The notes beneath the pieces were generated by a model. That model was not told the DNA's origin, did not search any database, and saw only the letters and a list, made by a program, of their open reading frames with translations. Source: Hyphomonadaceae bacterium (GTDB lineage Bacteria; Pseudomonadota; Alphaproteobacteria; Caulobacterales; Hyphomonadaceae). From it: a stretch of DNA of 35,087 nucleotides. This document shows, in pieces, positions 18,005 to 25,754 of the stretch. The stretch is taken from contig JAIXVM010000172.1 in NCBI GenBank assembly GCA_027482995.1, positions 1-35,087 on the forward strand, given 5' to 3'. Made by a program: the position numbers and the translations under genes. Each line of letters opens with the position of its first letter. Positions within the stretch are counted from its first letter, which is position 1.

Positions 18005-18988
18005 TCAGTGGTTCAGGGGGTCGCGGGCCTTGGCGCGCCGGTCCGGAAATGCGGACGCAAACTTCTTTTGTTCGCGGTTGAGGTGGTAGCCGTACATCGC
18101 ACCGCTCGCGAGGCCGTGGGCCCAGGCTTCGCGGAATTCATGCAGCAGATCCTCTGATTCCTCAGCCCGGAGCTGGCGGACCCGAGCGGCGAGGACGCCT
18201 CGCAGAGCGCTGAACTGCGCCCTGACAAGCTGCAGGCCGCCCCGTCCGCGCTGCTGGCGCCAGCCGATGCCATATCCGTGGCGGAAGGCTCGCTGCACGA
18301 TGCTGAGGGGTTCGAGCTGTGCGGCGCGAATCATGTGCCGGACGCAGGCCTTTTCAACAAACCAGGCTCGGTGCCCGTCCGCCGCAAGTCGCTCCATCAA
18401 CTCGGTTTCGGAGCCCATCGGAAAACTGATGCTGCCATTGGGGCCGAATGCGGGGTCGAAGCGGGTTCCCGATTGGAACACGCTGGCCCGAACCGCCATG
18501 TTCGGCCCCCAGGCCAGCACAGGGGTGCACGGCCCTTCTTTGCTATGCGTCAGAGAGAAGAGGATACCGAAATGACCACGCAGTGCCTCGAGATGGGAAA
18601 TGTCGCTGTAAGGCCATTGCGGAAGGATTCGTCCCGCAAAGACGTTGCAATCGCCGTGTGCCCGGCCGGCGATTTCCATTTCCTCCAGCCAGTCCGGACC
18701 CGGAAGAATGTCGTCATCCGTCAGCACGACAAGCTCGTTCGGATCGAGCGTGTCACAGACCTGAGAAAGGACGAGATTCAAGCAGTGGTTCTTGCCGGGA
18801 ATGGGCTGCGCGTGGAGCACCAGAGGCAATCGGTCCTTGTAGGAGTCCAACAGGACTTGCGTGCCGTCCGTACTGCCATTGTCGACAACATGGATCGCCG
18901 TGCCCGTTGGAATGCGGACAGCCAGCATGGCTTCGAGCATTCCGGACAAACGAGCCTTCCCGTTGAGTGTCGACAGGATGACGATCAT
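18005..18988 (-). CDS. Family 2 glycosyltransferase
   Basis: A 327-residue GT-A fold transferase. MIVILSTLNGKARLSGMLEAML opens the fold. VDNGSTDGTQVLL is the nucleotide-sugar loop, and VVLTDDDILPGPDWLEEM is the DxD-type metal-binding strand. ETELMERLAADGHRAWFVEKACVRHMI is the acceptor-side region seen in GT2 enzymes. The start is set at 18988, where ATG overlaps the acyltransferase TGA in an ATGA junction, so the two are translationally coupled. The track start at 19036 would run 16 residues back into the acyltransferase gene. No membrane helix is seen, so it is probably peripheral at the inner membrane, adding a sugar to a surface glycan together with the coupled acyltransferase. Donor and acceptor are unknown. 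Confidence 0.9.
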   Translation of the reverse strand: MIVILSTLNGKARLSGMLEAMLAVRIPTGTAIHVVDNGSTDGTQVLLDSYKDRLPLVLHAQPIPGKNHCLNLVLSQVCDTLDPNELVVLTDDDILPGPDWLEEMEIAGRAHGDCNVFAGRILPQWPYSDISHLEALRGHFGILFSLTHSKEGPCTPVLAWGPNMAVRASVFQSGTRFDPAFGPNGSISFPMGSETELMERLAADGHRAWFVEKACVRHMIRAAQLEPLSIVQRAFRHGYGIGWRQQRGRGGLQLVRAQFSALRGVLAARVRQLRAEESEDLLHEFREAWAHGLASGAMYGYHLNREQKKFASAFPDRRAKARDPLNH

Positions 18989-20016
18989 GCCTGCCGTCCC
19001 GGTGATTGGGCCCGCGCAAGTCGCAGCTTTGCCCAAGCGGGCCGCACATACAAAGCACGAAGCGGGGTATTCAGGATGAGGCGGTGAAAGACGAGGGGAG
19101 CGATGACGGCAACCAGCAACGTCGCGAAACTGGCAAGTCCGGCCATGTCAGACGGCACATGCCCCCGGTCGATCAACTTGATCATCGCCGTGAGCGGAAT
19201 CGGAAACGTCAGGTAGATGACGATCGAATGGCGCCCGCAATACTGAAGCACTTTCGCCCAGTCGAACCGGACCAGCAGCGCAGCGATCGTGCACACAGCC
19301 GCAGCGCCCATGATGCCGAGCACGAAGCTGATGCCGAACGCGCTGTGCACCCCTTGCCAGACGCTGACCTGATTGACCAAAGCCCAAGCCGCAAGCCCTG
19401 CGATAGCGAGCGGAACCGAAGCCGCGGCGCGCGATGCAAAGGCAAAGATCGCGGGCGCAAAGGCATAACCGGCGAAGAAGTAGACATACCGTTCCGCGAA
19501 ACGGTCGGGCACGGCCCAGCCGGTCTCTATCCAGCCGAGTTGGAAGGCGGATTGGAGCATCAGCGCCCCGGCAAATACCAGCAACACCGGTGCGCGTCTC
19601 AGAAGCCAGGTGACCACGTAAAAGACCAGCAACATGTGGACAAACCACAGGGTCCCTGTCGGCTCGATCAGCCCGATCAGCCACAGCTTAACGAACTCCA
19701 TCGGGGAGTTAAGAAGAACGGACGTCTCAAAGGCCATAAGTTGAATAGTAAGCCAGAGGACATAAAAATAGATGAAATGAATGACCTTGCGATCGATGTA
19801 TTCATTGACCGGACCAAACAAAGACCGGCTCAAGAACAGACCTGAAATCAAGAAGAAGTCCGGCATCCGGAAAGGCTGCGCGAAATCGACGACCGGAGAG
19901 AGGAAGCCTTCAGCGCCGAGCACATCTTCGACACGGTGCACGGCGTGCATCATCACCACAAGGATGATGCAGATGCCCTTGGCATAATCGACCCAGCCGA
20001 TCCGCGACGCCGTCAT
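18985..20016 (-). CDS. Acyltransferase family integral membrane protein
   Basis: A 343-residue polytopic protein of the acyltransferase 3 superfamily, probably O-acylating a surface polysaccharide. The first helix is RIGWVDYAKGICIILVVMMHAVHRVE, with the conserved His. FAQPFRMPDFFLISGLFLSRSLF follows, with the typical FFLISG motif, and about ten helices in all end in LVFHRLILNTPLRALY. I start at the inner Met (MTASRIGW), which has GAGGGGG eight bases upstream; the track start adds 24 residues. Its stop overlaps the glycosyltransferase start (ATGA), so the pair forms one unit. A near-perfect sigma-54 promoter lies about 200 bases upstream, suggesting control by an enhancer-binding protein. Its subfamily differs from the acyltransferase at 3949. 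Confidence 0.9.
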   Translation of the reverse strand: MTASRIGWVDYAKGICIILVVMMHAVHRVEDVLGAEGFLSPVVDFAQPFRMPDFFLISGLFLSRSLFGPVNEYIDRKVIHFIYFYVLWLTIQLMAFETSVLLNSPMEFVKLWLIGLIEPTGTLWFVHMLLVFYVVTWLLRRAPVLLVFAGALMLQSAFQLGWIETGWAVPDRFAERYVYFFAGYAFAPAIFAFASRAAASVPLAIAGLAAWALVNQVSVWQGVHSAFGISFVLGIMGAAAVCTIAALLVRFDWAKVLQYCGRHSIVIYLTFPIPLTAMIKLIDRGHVPSDMAGLASFATLLVAVIAPLVFHRLILNTPLRALYVRPAWAKLRLARAQSPGRQA

Positions 20017-20209
20017 GGTTTCGCCCCCTCGCGGGGCCGCGTGCTCAAGCGATCCAGGAAGGCGACGCGTGTGAGCACACTCCGGCAAAAGCCCGGACCG
20101 TGCGCTACAACGATACTGTTCCCCTGCGTCGCGTAGGCCATAACGGTCTCGCTTGTCCCAATACGAGCCAACAATCGCACATTTTGCGAAGCTGTTCGCG
20201 CCGTAAAGC

Positions 20210-20224
20210 GCAATTAACGTGCCA
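20210..20224 (-). promoter_or_regulatory. Sigma-54 (-24/-12) promoter of the acyltransferase/glycosyltransferase operon
   Basis: The minus strand reads TGGCACGTTAATTGC, which matches the sigma-54 consensus TGGCACG-N4-TTGC at every defined position. It lies between the mmsB stop and the acyltransferase start. The predicted transcript would begin near 20198, leaving a leader of about 180 bases. Enhancer-binding sites were not identified. Confidence 0.8.
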
Positions 20225-20279
20225 TCGGGCTTGGCTGGTTAACCCAGGTAGGCAATCCGGGGTTGAGGCGCGATTTGCG

Positions 20280-21176
20280 TCACCGGGGCAAATCGCCTTT
20301 GACGTCCTTCATCACGCCGGAGAAATCCAGACCATGGAGACCGCGATCGGAAAGCGACTGGTAAATGCCTTCCGCGATTTCGCCGAGGCGGATTTCGGCT
20401 CCGGACGCCTTGGCCGCGTCTGCGGCTAGGTGGAGATCCTTGAGCATCATGGCCACGGCAAATCCGGGCTTGTAGTCCCGGTTGGCCGGGGATGTGGGAA
20501 CTGGTCCGGGCGCCGGGCAATAGCTCGTCATCGACCAGCACTGGCCGGAGGAAACCGAGGATATCTTGAAGAAGGTTTCGGCGTCGAGACCCAGCTTTTC
20601 GGCGAGATTGAAGGCTTCGCACGTGCCGATCATGGAAATGCCGAGCAGCATGTTGTTGGCGATCTTCGCCGCCTGCCCGTTGCCGGCGCCGCCGGCGTGG
20701 AAGATGTTCTTGCCCATGCCCTTGAGGATGGGCTCGGCTTTGGAAAATGCGTCCGCAGTACCGCCTGCCATAAACGTCAGTGTACCCGCTTCGGCCGCCG
20801 CGACCCCGCCCGAGACCGGGGCATCGACCATGACGAAGCCGGCGCGTTCGGCTTGCGCATGCGCTTCGCGTGCATCGGTCACCGCGATGGTGGAGCAGTC
20901 GATCAGCAGAGTGCCTTTCGGCGCGTGGGCCGAGACGCCGTCCGGGCCGAAATAGACGCCGAGGACGTGCTTTCCGGCCGGCAGCATCGAGACGACAACA
21001 TCGGCGTCCTTGACCGCATCAGGCACGGACGCTGCTGCGCGGGCGCCTTTGGCGGCGACGGCTTTGACAGCTTCGGCGTTCAGGTCGAACGCCGAAGCTG
21101 TGTGGCCCGCTTTCACGAGATTGGCGCACATGCCGCCGCCCATGTTGCCGAGGCCGATGAAGGCGATCTTGGTCAT
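20280..21176 (-). CDS. mmsB: 3-hydroxyisobutyrate dehydrogenase
   Basis: This NAD-dependent enzyme oxidises 3-hydroxyisobutyrate to methylmalonate semialdehyde, the substrate of MmsA, in valine degradation. The 298 residues start MTKIAFIGLGNMGGGMCANLVKAGH, the Rossmann motif. DAPVSGGVAAAEAGTLTFMAGG is the substrate-binding signature, and the catalytic lysine sits in GNGQAAKIANNMLLG. PANRDYKPGFAVAMMLKDLHLA is typical of the dimerisation domain. The start ATG comes one base after the enoyl-CoA hydratase stop (TGAGATG) with GAGGA upstream, so it is coupled to that gene; the track start is 12 residues too long. It is the last gene of the mmsA unit, with no clear terminator after it. Confidence 0.95.
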   Translation of the reverse strand: MTKIAFIGLGNMGGGMCANLVKAGHTASAFDLNAEAVKAVAAKGARAAASVPDAVKDADVVVSMLPAGKHVLGVYFGPDGVSAHAPKGTLLIDCSTIAVTDAREAHAQAERAGFVMVDAPVSGGVAAAEAGTLTFMAGGTADAFSKAEPILKGMGKNIFHAGGAGNGQAAKIANNMLLGISMIGTCEAFNLAEKLGLDAETFFKISSVSSGQCWSMTSYCPAPGPVPTSPANRDYKPGFAVAMMLKDLHLAADAAKASGAEIRLGEIAEGIYQSLSDRGLHGLDFSGVMKDVKGDLPR

Positions 21177-21177
21177 C

Positions 21178-21954
21178 TCACTTGTCCTCGAATTTCGCGG
21201 GGCGCTTTTCACTGAAGGCGGCCATGCCTTCCTTCTGGTCTGCCGTGCCGAAGAGCCCTTGGAACAGGCGGCGTTCGAACTTCACGCCCTCCGAGGTCGG
21301 AAGTTCCAGCGCGCGGTCCACCATTTCCTTGGCCGCCATCAGCGAGGGCACGGAGAAGGCAGCGATTTCGTTTGCGGCGGCAAACGCGACGTCCATCAGC
21401 GTATCGTGCGGCACGACGCGGGAGACCAAGCCGATGCGGTCCGCCTCGGCGGCGTCAATCATGCGACCGGTGAGCACGAGGTCCATGGCCTTAGCCTTCC
21501 CCACGGCCTTGGTGAGGCGAATTGAGCCGCCCATTCCGGGCGTGACGCCAAGCTTGATCTCGGGCTGGCCGAACTTTGCCTTGTCGGAGGCGATGATCAG
21601 GTCGCACATCATGGCGAGTTCACAGCCGCCACCCAGCGCGAAGCCGTTGACCGCGGCGATGACCGGCTTGCGGCTCGCGGCGAACCGGTCCCATCCCGCG
21701 AAGTAGTCCTCGACATACATGTCCGAGAAGGATTGCGGCTGCATTTCCTTTATGTCGGCGCCCGCCGCGAACGCCCGGCCTGCACCCGTCAGCACACTGA
21801 CGGCAATGTCCTTGTTGCGATCGATCGCCGCAAAGCAATCGACAACCTCTGACATGATCTCCGCATTGAGCGCGTTGAGGCTGTCCGGGCGGTTGAGTGT
21901 AACGACCGCAACACGGTCCTTTTGTTCGAAGGTGATCGTCTTGTAGTTCGTCAT
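21178..21954 (-). CDS. Enoyl-CoA hydratase
   Basis: A 258-residue crotonase with both catalytic glutamates: Glu112 in GGGCELAMMCD and Glu132 in GQPEIKLGVTPGMGGS. The oxyanion segment AFAAGADIKEM is at about 61-71. In this operon it most likely hydrates methacrylyl-CoA in valine degradation, but it also looks like a general short-chain hydratase (EchA/FadB1 type). It overlaps mmsB closely at its 3' end and lies 31 bases after the multi-pass membrane protein gene. The C-terminus AFSEKRPAKFEDK is typical of the family. No separate 3-hydroxyisobutyryl-CoA hydrolase gene is in the window. Confidence 0.92.
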   Translation of the reverse strand: MTNYKTITFEQKDRVAVVTLNRPDSLNALNAEIMSEVVDCFAAIDRNKDIAVSVLTGAGRAFAAGADIKEMQPQSFSDMYVEDYFAGWDRFAASRKPVIAAVNGFALGGGCELAMMCDLIIASDKAKFGQPEIKLGVTPGMGGSIRLTKAVGKAKAMDLVLTGRMIDAAEADRIGLVSRVVPHDTLMDVAFAAANEIAAFSVPSLMAAKEMVDRALELPTSEGVKFERRLFQGLFGTADQKEGMAAFSEKRPAKFEDK

Positions 21955-21985
21955 CTCAACTCACTGTCTTTCTGGTGCAGGTCAA

Positions 21986-22762
21986 TCAACCGGGCGGCGG
22001 CCCGGGCGGTGGCGGATAATCGAGGCCGCTGGTGCCGGCGAGCGGTGTGCCCGCAACCACGGCGTCATAGACGGCTTCCCCGACCGGCGAGAACCCGAGG
22101 ACCCGCGACAGGAACGTGATGCCAACGAGCGCTGCGATGCCCCAGAGCCAGGCAGGATGTGGGCGCCCGTGCACGCGCCAATCATACAACATGCCCGCAA
22201 GCGGGAACACGAGCGCAATGAGCGCCGCGATCTCATGCGCGTAAGGGGGCAGCAGAGGCATGGGCAACAGACGTCCGAAGCCAGGCCCCATCAGTAGCAC
22301 GAACGAGCCAACCTGAAGGCGGGAATGCCAATCCGGCTGACCGCGCAAGGCAACCGCCGCCAGAACAAGACCGACCGAAGCGTAAAGGACCAGCGGGTTG
22401 GCCACGATGAAATGCTGCGGCTGGAAAAAGAACGGCGTGCGGCCGGTCTGCACGGCGGCGACCGTGACGAGCGTTCCGGCAACCAGAAGTGCCAGTGCCC
22501 AGACAAAGGCTAGCTTGCCGAGTTGTTTGTGCAGCTGGAGGTTCCCGGCGCCGGCGAGCCACGCCTGCGCGACCACGAGGCCGACCCAACCCATGAAGAT
22601 CACGGCATGGACGTGGACAATCGGAGGCGCCGAAAAACTGGAGCGTCCGGCGGCGAGTTGCACCACGAAGCCCGATACGAGGACAATCGCCATCACCGTG
22701 GTGAGGTTGCGAATGAAACGGCGGTCATTCGCCGTGGGCGCTGTGAAGGTTGCGTCAGTCAT
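21986..22762 (-). CDS. Multi-pass membrane protein with conserved-looking histidines, unknown function
   Basis: A 258-residue protein with about seven hydrophobic helices that I cannot place in a named family with confidence. Histidines recur at helix ends (IVHVHAVIFMGW, LHKQLGKLAF, PQHFIVANPLVLY, WHSRLQVGSF, YAHEIAAL), a pattern seen in some haem-binding or quinol-linked membrane proteins; that is inference only. The C-terminus is a proline/glycine tail, DYPPPPGPPPG. I start at the inner Met (MTDATFTAP), which follows GGGGAGG at good spacing; the track start is 21 residues upstream. It lies inside the valine-degradation unit, 90 bases after mmsA and 31 bases before the hydratase, and is probably co-transcribed. 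Confidence 0.8.
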   Translation of the reverse strand: MTDATFTAPTANDRRFIRNLTTVMAIVLVSGFVVQLAAGRSSFSAPPIVHVHAVIFMGWVGLVVAQAWLAGAGNLQLHKQLGKLAFVWALALLVAGTLVTVAAVQTGRTPFFFQPQHFIVANPLVLYASVGLVLAAVALRGQPDWHSRLQVGSFVLLMGPGFGRLLPMPLLPPYAHEIAALIALVFPLAGMLYDWRVHGRPHPAWLWGIAALVGITFLSRVLGFSPVGEAVYDAVVAGTPLAGTSGLDYPPPPGPPPG

Positions 22763-22852
22763 GAAATCCTCCCCGATTTCGAACGCTGAGGCCAACGCAC
22801 TAGCGCAGGCCCGGACGCCCCACAAGCCGAGGGGTTTCCGGGCCGTGGCGCC

Positions 22853-24349
22853 CTACCCCATCGTTGGAATGACGAAGGCCTGATCGCCGATATCGCCTTC
22901 CGGCCAACGCTGGGTGACCGTCTTGATCTTGGTCCAGAACTTGATGCCTTCCGGCCCGTGCTGGTTGGTGTCGCCAAAGGCGGAGCGCTTCCAACCGCCG
23001 AAAGTGTGATAGGCGACTGGCACCGGGATCGGCACGTTAATGCCGACCATGCCGACATTGACCTGCGCGGCAAACTCACGTGCGGCGCGGCCATTCGACG
23101 TGAAGATCGCGCAACCGTTCCCATACTGATGATCTGATGCGTAGCCAGCCGCTTCTTCGAGCGTCTCGGCGCGAACCACCTGCAACACCGGCCCGAAGAT
23201 CTCCTCATGGTAAGACTTCATGCCCGGCTTCACATGATCAAACAGCGAAGGGCCGATGAAGAAGCCTTTCTCATGGCCTTGCAGCTTGTGGCCGCGCCCG
23301 TCGAGCACGAGCTTGGCGCCTTCGTCGACACCCATCTGGATATAGCTTTCGATCTTCGCCTTGTGCTGGGCGGAGACAACAGGGCCGTAATGCGCGTCCT
23401 TGTCGGTGGAAATGCCGATCTTGAGCTTCTGCGCTTCGGCGGTCATGCGCTCGACAAACTCATCGGCTGTTTTCTTGCCGACCGGCACGGCCACCGGGAG
23501 CGCCATGCAGCGTTCACCGGCTGAGCCATAGGCCGCGCCGACGATATCCTTGACCGCCTGTTCCATGTTGGCGTCCGGCAGGATGATTCCGTGGTTTTTC
23601 GCCCCGCCCATCGCCTGAACGCGTTTGCCGTGGGCGGTGCCGGTCGAATAGACGTATTGTGCGATGTCGGACGATCCGACAAAGCTGACCGCCTTGATGT
23701 CCGGATGCGTGAGGATGGCATCGACGGCCACCTTGTCTCCGTTGACGACGTTGAGCAAGCCAATGGGCGCGCCGGCCTCGAGCATCAGCTCCGCAAAGCG
23801 CATCGGGACAGACGGGTCTTTCTCCGAGGGCTTCAAGATGAAGGTGTTGCCGCAGGCAATGGCAACGGCCGCCATCCAGCACGGGATCATGGCCGGAAAG
23901 TTGAAGGGCGTGATGCCGGCGCAGACTCCGAGCGCCTGACGCATCGAATAGACGTCGATGCCCGGGCCAGCGCCTTCGGTGTATTCACCCTTCAGCAGGT
24001 GCGGCACGCCGCAGGCGAATTCCACAACATCGAGACCGCGCTGGATGTCGCCCTTCGAGTCGGCGATCACCTTGCCGTGTTCGGATGAAAGCAGGTGGGC
24101 GAGTTCGTCCATGTTCGCTTCAACGAGGCGCTTGAACTCGAACATCACACGGGCGCGGCGCTGCGGATTTGTTGTCGCCCAGGCAGGCAGAGCGGCCTTG
24201 GCAGCCTCGACGGCGGCGGCAAGCTCGGCGGCGGTCGCCAGCGCGACGCGGGCCTGAACCTCACCCGTGTTGGGGTTGTAGATGTCGCCAAAACGCCCTG
24301 ACGTTCCGGCAACCGACTTGCCCCCGATGAAATGATGCACCTCGCGCAT
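22853..24349 (-). CDS. mmsA: Methylmalonate-semialdehyde dehydrogenase (acylating)
   Basis: This CoA-dependent aldehyde dehydrogenase converts methylmalonate semialdehyde to propionyl-CoA, the last step specific to valine degradation. The 498 residues carry MmsA features: GVCAGITPFNFPAMIPCWM, FILKPSEKDPS, and catalytic Cys281 in YGSAGERCMALPVAV, where the MALPVAV part is diagnostic. ESYIQMGVDEGAKLVLDGRG and PVPVAYHTFGGWKRSAFGD follow. The start at 24349 (MREVHHFIGG) has GAGGAGA six bases upstream; the track start adds 12 residues. It heads the mmsA, membrane protein, hydratase, mmsB unit and is divergent from the EmrAB-type pair across a 229-base gap. Confidence 0.96.
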   Translation of the reverse strand: MREVHHFIGGKSVAGTSGRFGDIYNPNTGEVQARVALATAAELAAAVEAAKAALPAWATTNPQRRARVMFEFKRLVEANMDELAHLLSSEHGKVIADSKGDIQRGLDVVEFACGVPHLLKGEYTEGAGPGIDVYSMRQALGVCAGITPFNFPAMIPCWMAAVAIACGNTFILKPSEKDPSVPMRFAELMLEAGAPIGLLNVVNGDKVAVDAILTHPDIKAVSFVGSSDIAQYVYSTGTAHGKRVQAMGGAKNHGIILPDANMEQAVKDIVGAAYGSAGERCMALPVAVPVGKKTADEFVERMTAEAQKLKIGISTDKDAHYGPVVSAQHKAKIESYIQMGVDEGAKLVLDGRGHKLQGHEKGFFIGPSLFDHVKPGMKSYHEEIFGPVLQVVRAETLEEAAGYASDHQYGNGCAIFTSNGRAAREFAAQVNVGMVGINVPIPVPVAYHTFGGWKRSAFGDTNQHGPEGIKFWTKIKTVTQRWPEGDIGDQAFVIPTMG

Positions 24350-24525
24350 GGCCTGTCTCCTCATGTGTGCCGGCGTTATAGGCACAGCCTTGGCGGAGAT
24401 ACACGGCGAATTTTGCCGGCCTGTGCTGACGCCCGCCTCCCCTGTCGTTTAGGGCTTGCTTACCTTTGCGGAACGTCCCGGAACAATGACATCAAACGGC
24501 GAGCGGAACACGCAGGTCGCGTCCG

Positions 24526-24540
24526 CTGACAGACCGTCAG
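24526..24540. promoter_or_regulatory. Inverted repeat in the mmsA/efflux intergenic region
   Basis: CTGAC-agacc-GTCAG, 5-bp arms with a 5-base spacer, about 40 bases before the efflux periplasmic-adaptor gene. It could be an operator for a repressor of the pump, but arms this short occur by chance and no regulator gene lies beside it. Confidence 0.25.
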
Positions 24541-24578
24541 GGAGGAAAGAGCGGCAGTTTCCAATGCCGTGAACACAC

Positions 24579-25754
24579 ATGGACGGCGGCAGGCAGTTCT
24601 CGACCGAAAGCCTTTTGACGGCGCGCCAACGCGCGGCCGAACTCATCAGAACGCCGCTGATACGCCGGCGCGCGGCGATGATCGGCGGTGCGCTCTTCAT
24701 CCTGCTGGCCGGTTTCTTCGTCCTGGATCGGGGCGCGTATGTTTCGACCTCGGACGCCCGGATCGCGGCGGACATGATTGCCGTGTCCACCGACATTTCA
24801 GGCCGCATCACCAGTGTCGCGGTCAGCGAGGGCGACCGCGTCAAGGCCGGCGACGTGATCTACACGATCGACGACCGGGAGGCCGCCTTCACGCTTGCCC
24901 AGTTCGAAGCCGAAGCGAGCCGCCTGCGCGCGGAGATTGGCCGCGAGGAAGCCCGTGCTGGATTCGAAACCTCCAAGGCCGGCAGCCAGGTCGCCGCCCG
25001 GCAGGCGGGAACGCGGTCGGCCTCTGCCTCGGCCGAGGCCGCGCGGTCTAACCTGGAAACCGCCCGGCAGGAACACGAGCGCACCAAGAACCTCTATGAA
25101 CAGGGGCGCATTCCAAAGAGTACGTATGACCAGGCGAAGAACGCTCTCGAGACCGCCGAGCAGGATCTTCTGCGCGCGCAGGCCGAACGGGAAACGGCAG
25201 CCGCCGAGCAACGCACCGCCAGCATCACGGGCCAGGAAGTCCGGTTGATCGATTATGACCTGTCAGTTCTACAGGCCGAACTGGAGCGGGCGCAGGCGCG
25301 CGTTGATGCCCAAAAGGTGGTTGTGGAACAGCATACCATCCGCGCACCGATCGACGGCGTGATCGACGAACTTTTCTACGATGCCGGAGAACATTCCCTG
25401 CGCGGGTTCCGGATGGCACTGATCCATGATCCGGACTCGGTCTGGGTCTCCGCCAACATCAAGGAGACCGACATCCGGCACATCGCCATCGGCGCCAAGG
25501 TCCGCGTGCGGGCGGACAGTCATCCGTCGAAAGCGCTGACGGGACGCGTGTCACGGATCCGGGAAGCGACGCTCTCGGAAGCGGCCATGATGCCCAATCC
25601 GAACGCCAATGGCGTGTTCACCAAGATCACGCAGCGCATCAAGGTGCGGATCGATCTGGACCCGTCCGACGTACATCTCAGAACCGGCACGATGGTCTCC
25701 GTGCGGATCCGGAAATCGGCCTCGGACACGGCGTCACCTCCGGCAGCGCCATGA
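24579..25754 (+). CDS. HlyD-family membrane fusion protein of an EmrAB-type efflux pump
   Basis: A 391-residue periplasmic adaptor linking an MFS pump to an outer-membrane channel. It has a cytosolic N-terminus, one membrane anchor (AAMIGGALFILLAGFFVLD, about 33-51), and the first half-lipoyl segment ISGRITSVAVSEGDRVKAGDVIYTIDD. A long alpha-helical coiled-coil hairpin rich in Ala, Glu and Arg spans about residues 108-235. The second half-lipoyl segment is HTIRAPIDGVIDELFYDAGEHSLRG, and a beta-barrel domain follows. It overlaps the next gene by four bases (ATGA). The start has no obvious ribosome-binding site. Just upstream in the same frame is a two-codon ORF, ATG CCG TGA. The substrate is unknown but is likely a drug or other hydrophobic toxin. 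Confidence 0.92.
   Translation: MDGGRQFSTESLLTARQRAAELIRTPLIRRRAAMIGGALFILLAGFFVLDRGAYVSTSDARIAADMIAVSTDISGRITSVAVSEGDRVKAGDVIYTIDDREAAFTLAQFEAEASRLRAEIGREEARAGFETSKAGSQVAARQAGTRSASASAEAARSNLETARQEHERTKNLYEQGRIPKSTYDQAKNALETAEQDLLRAQAERETAAAEQRTASITGQEVRLIDYDLSVLQAELERAQARVDAQKVVVEQHTIRAPIDGVIDELFYDAGEHSLRGFRMALIHDPDSVWVSANIKETDIRHIAIGAKVRVRADSHPSKALTGRVSRIREATLSEAAMMPNPNANGVFTKITQRIKVRIDLDPSDVHLRTGTMVSVRIRKSASDTASPPAAP

Noticed and set aside
20013-20213. 66-residue ORF with a TTG start before the acyltransferase
   Set aside because: The TTG lies upstream of the transcription start predicted from the sigma-54 promoter, so at most the inner 42 codons could be translated.
23017-23045. Sigma-54-like strings (TGGCACCGGGATCGGC, CGGCACGTTAATGCC)
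   Set aside because: Inside mmsA coding sequence and lacking the GG-N10-GC spacing.
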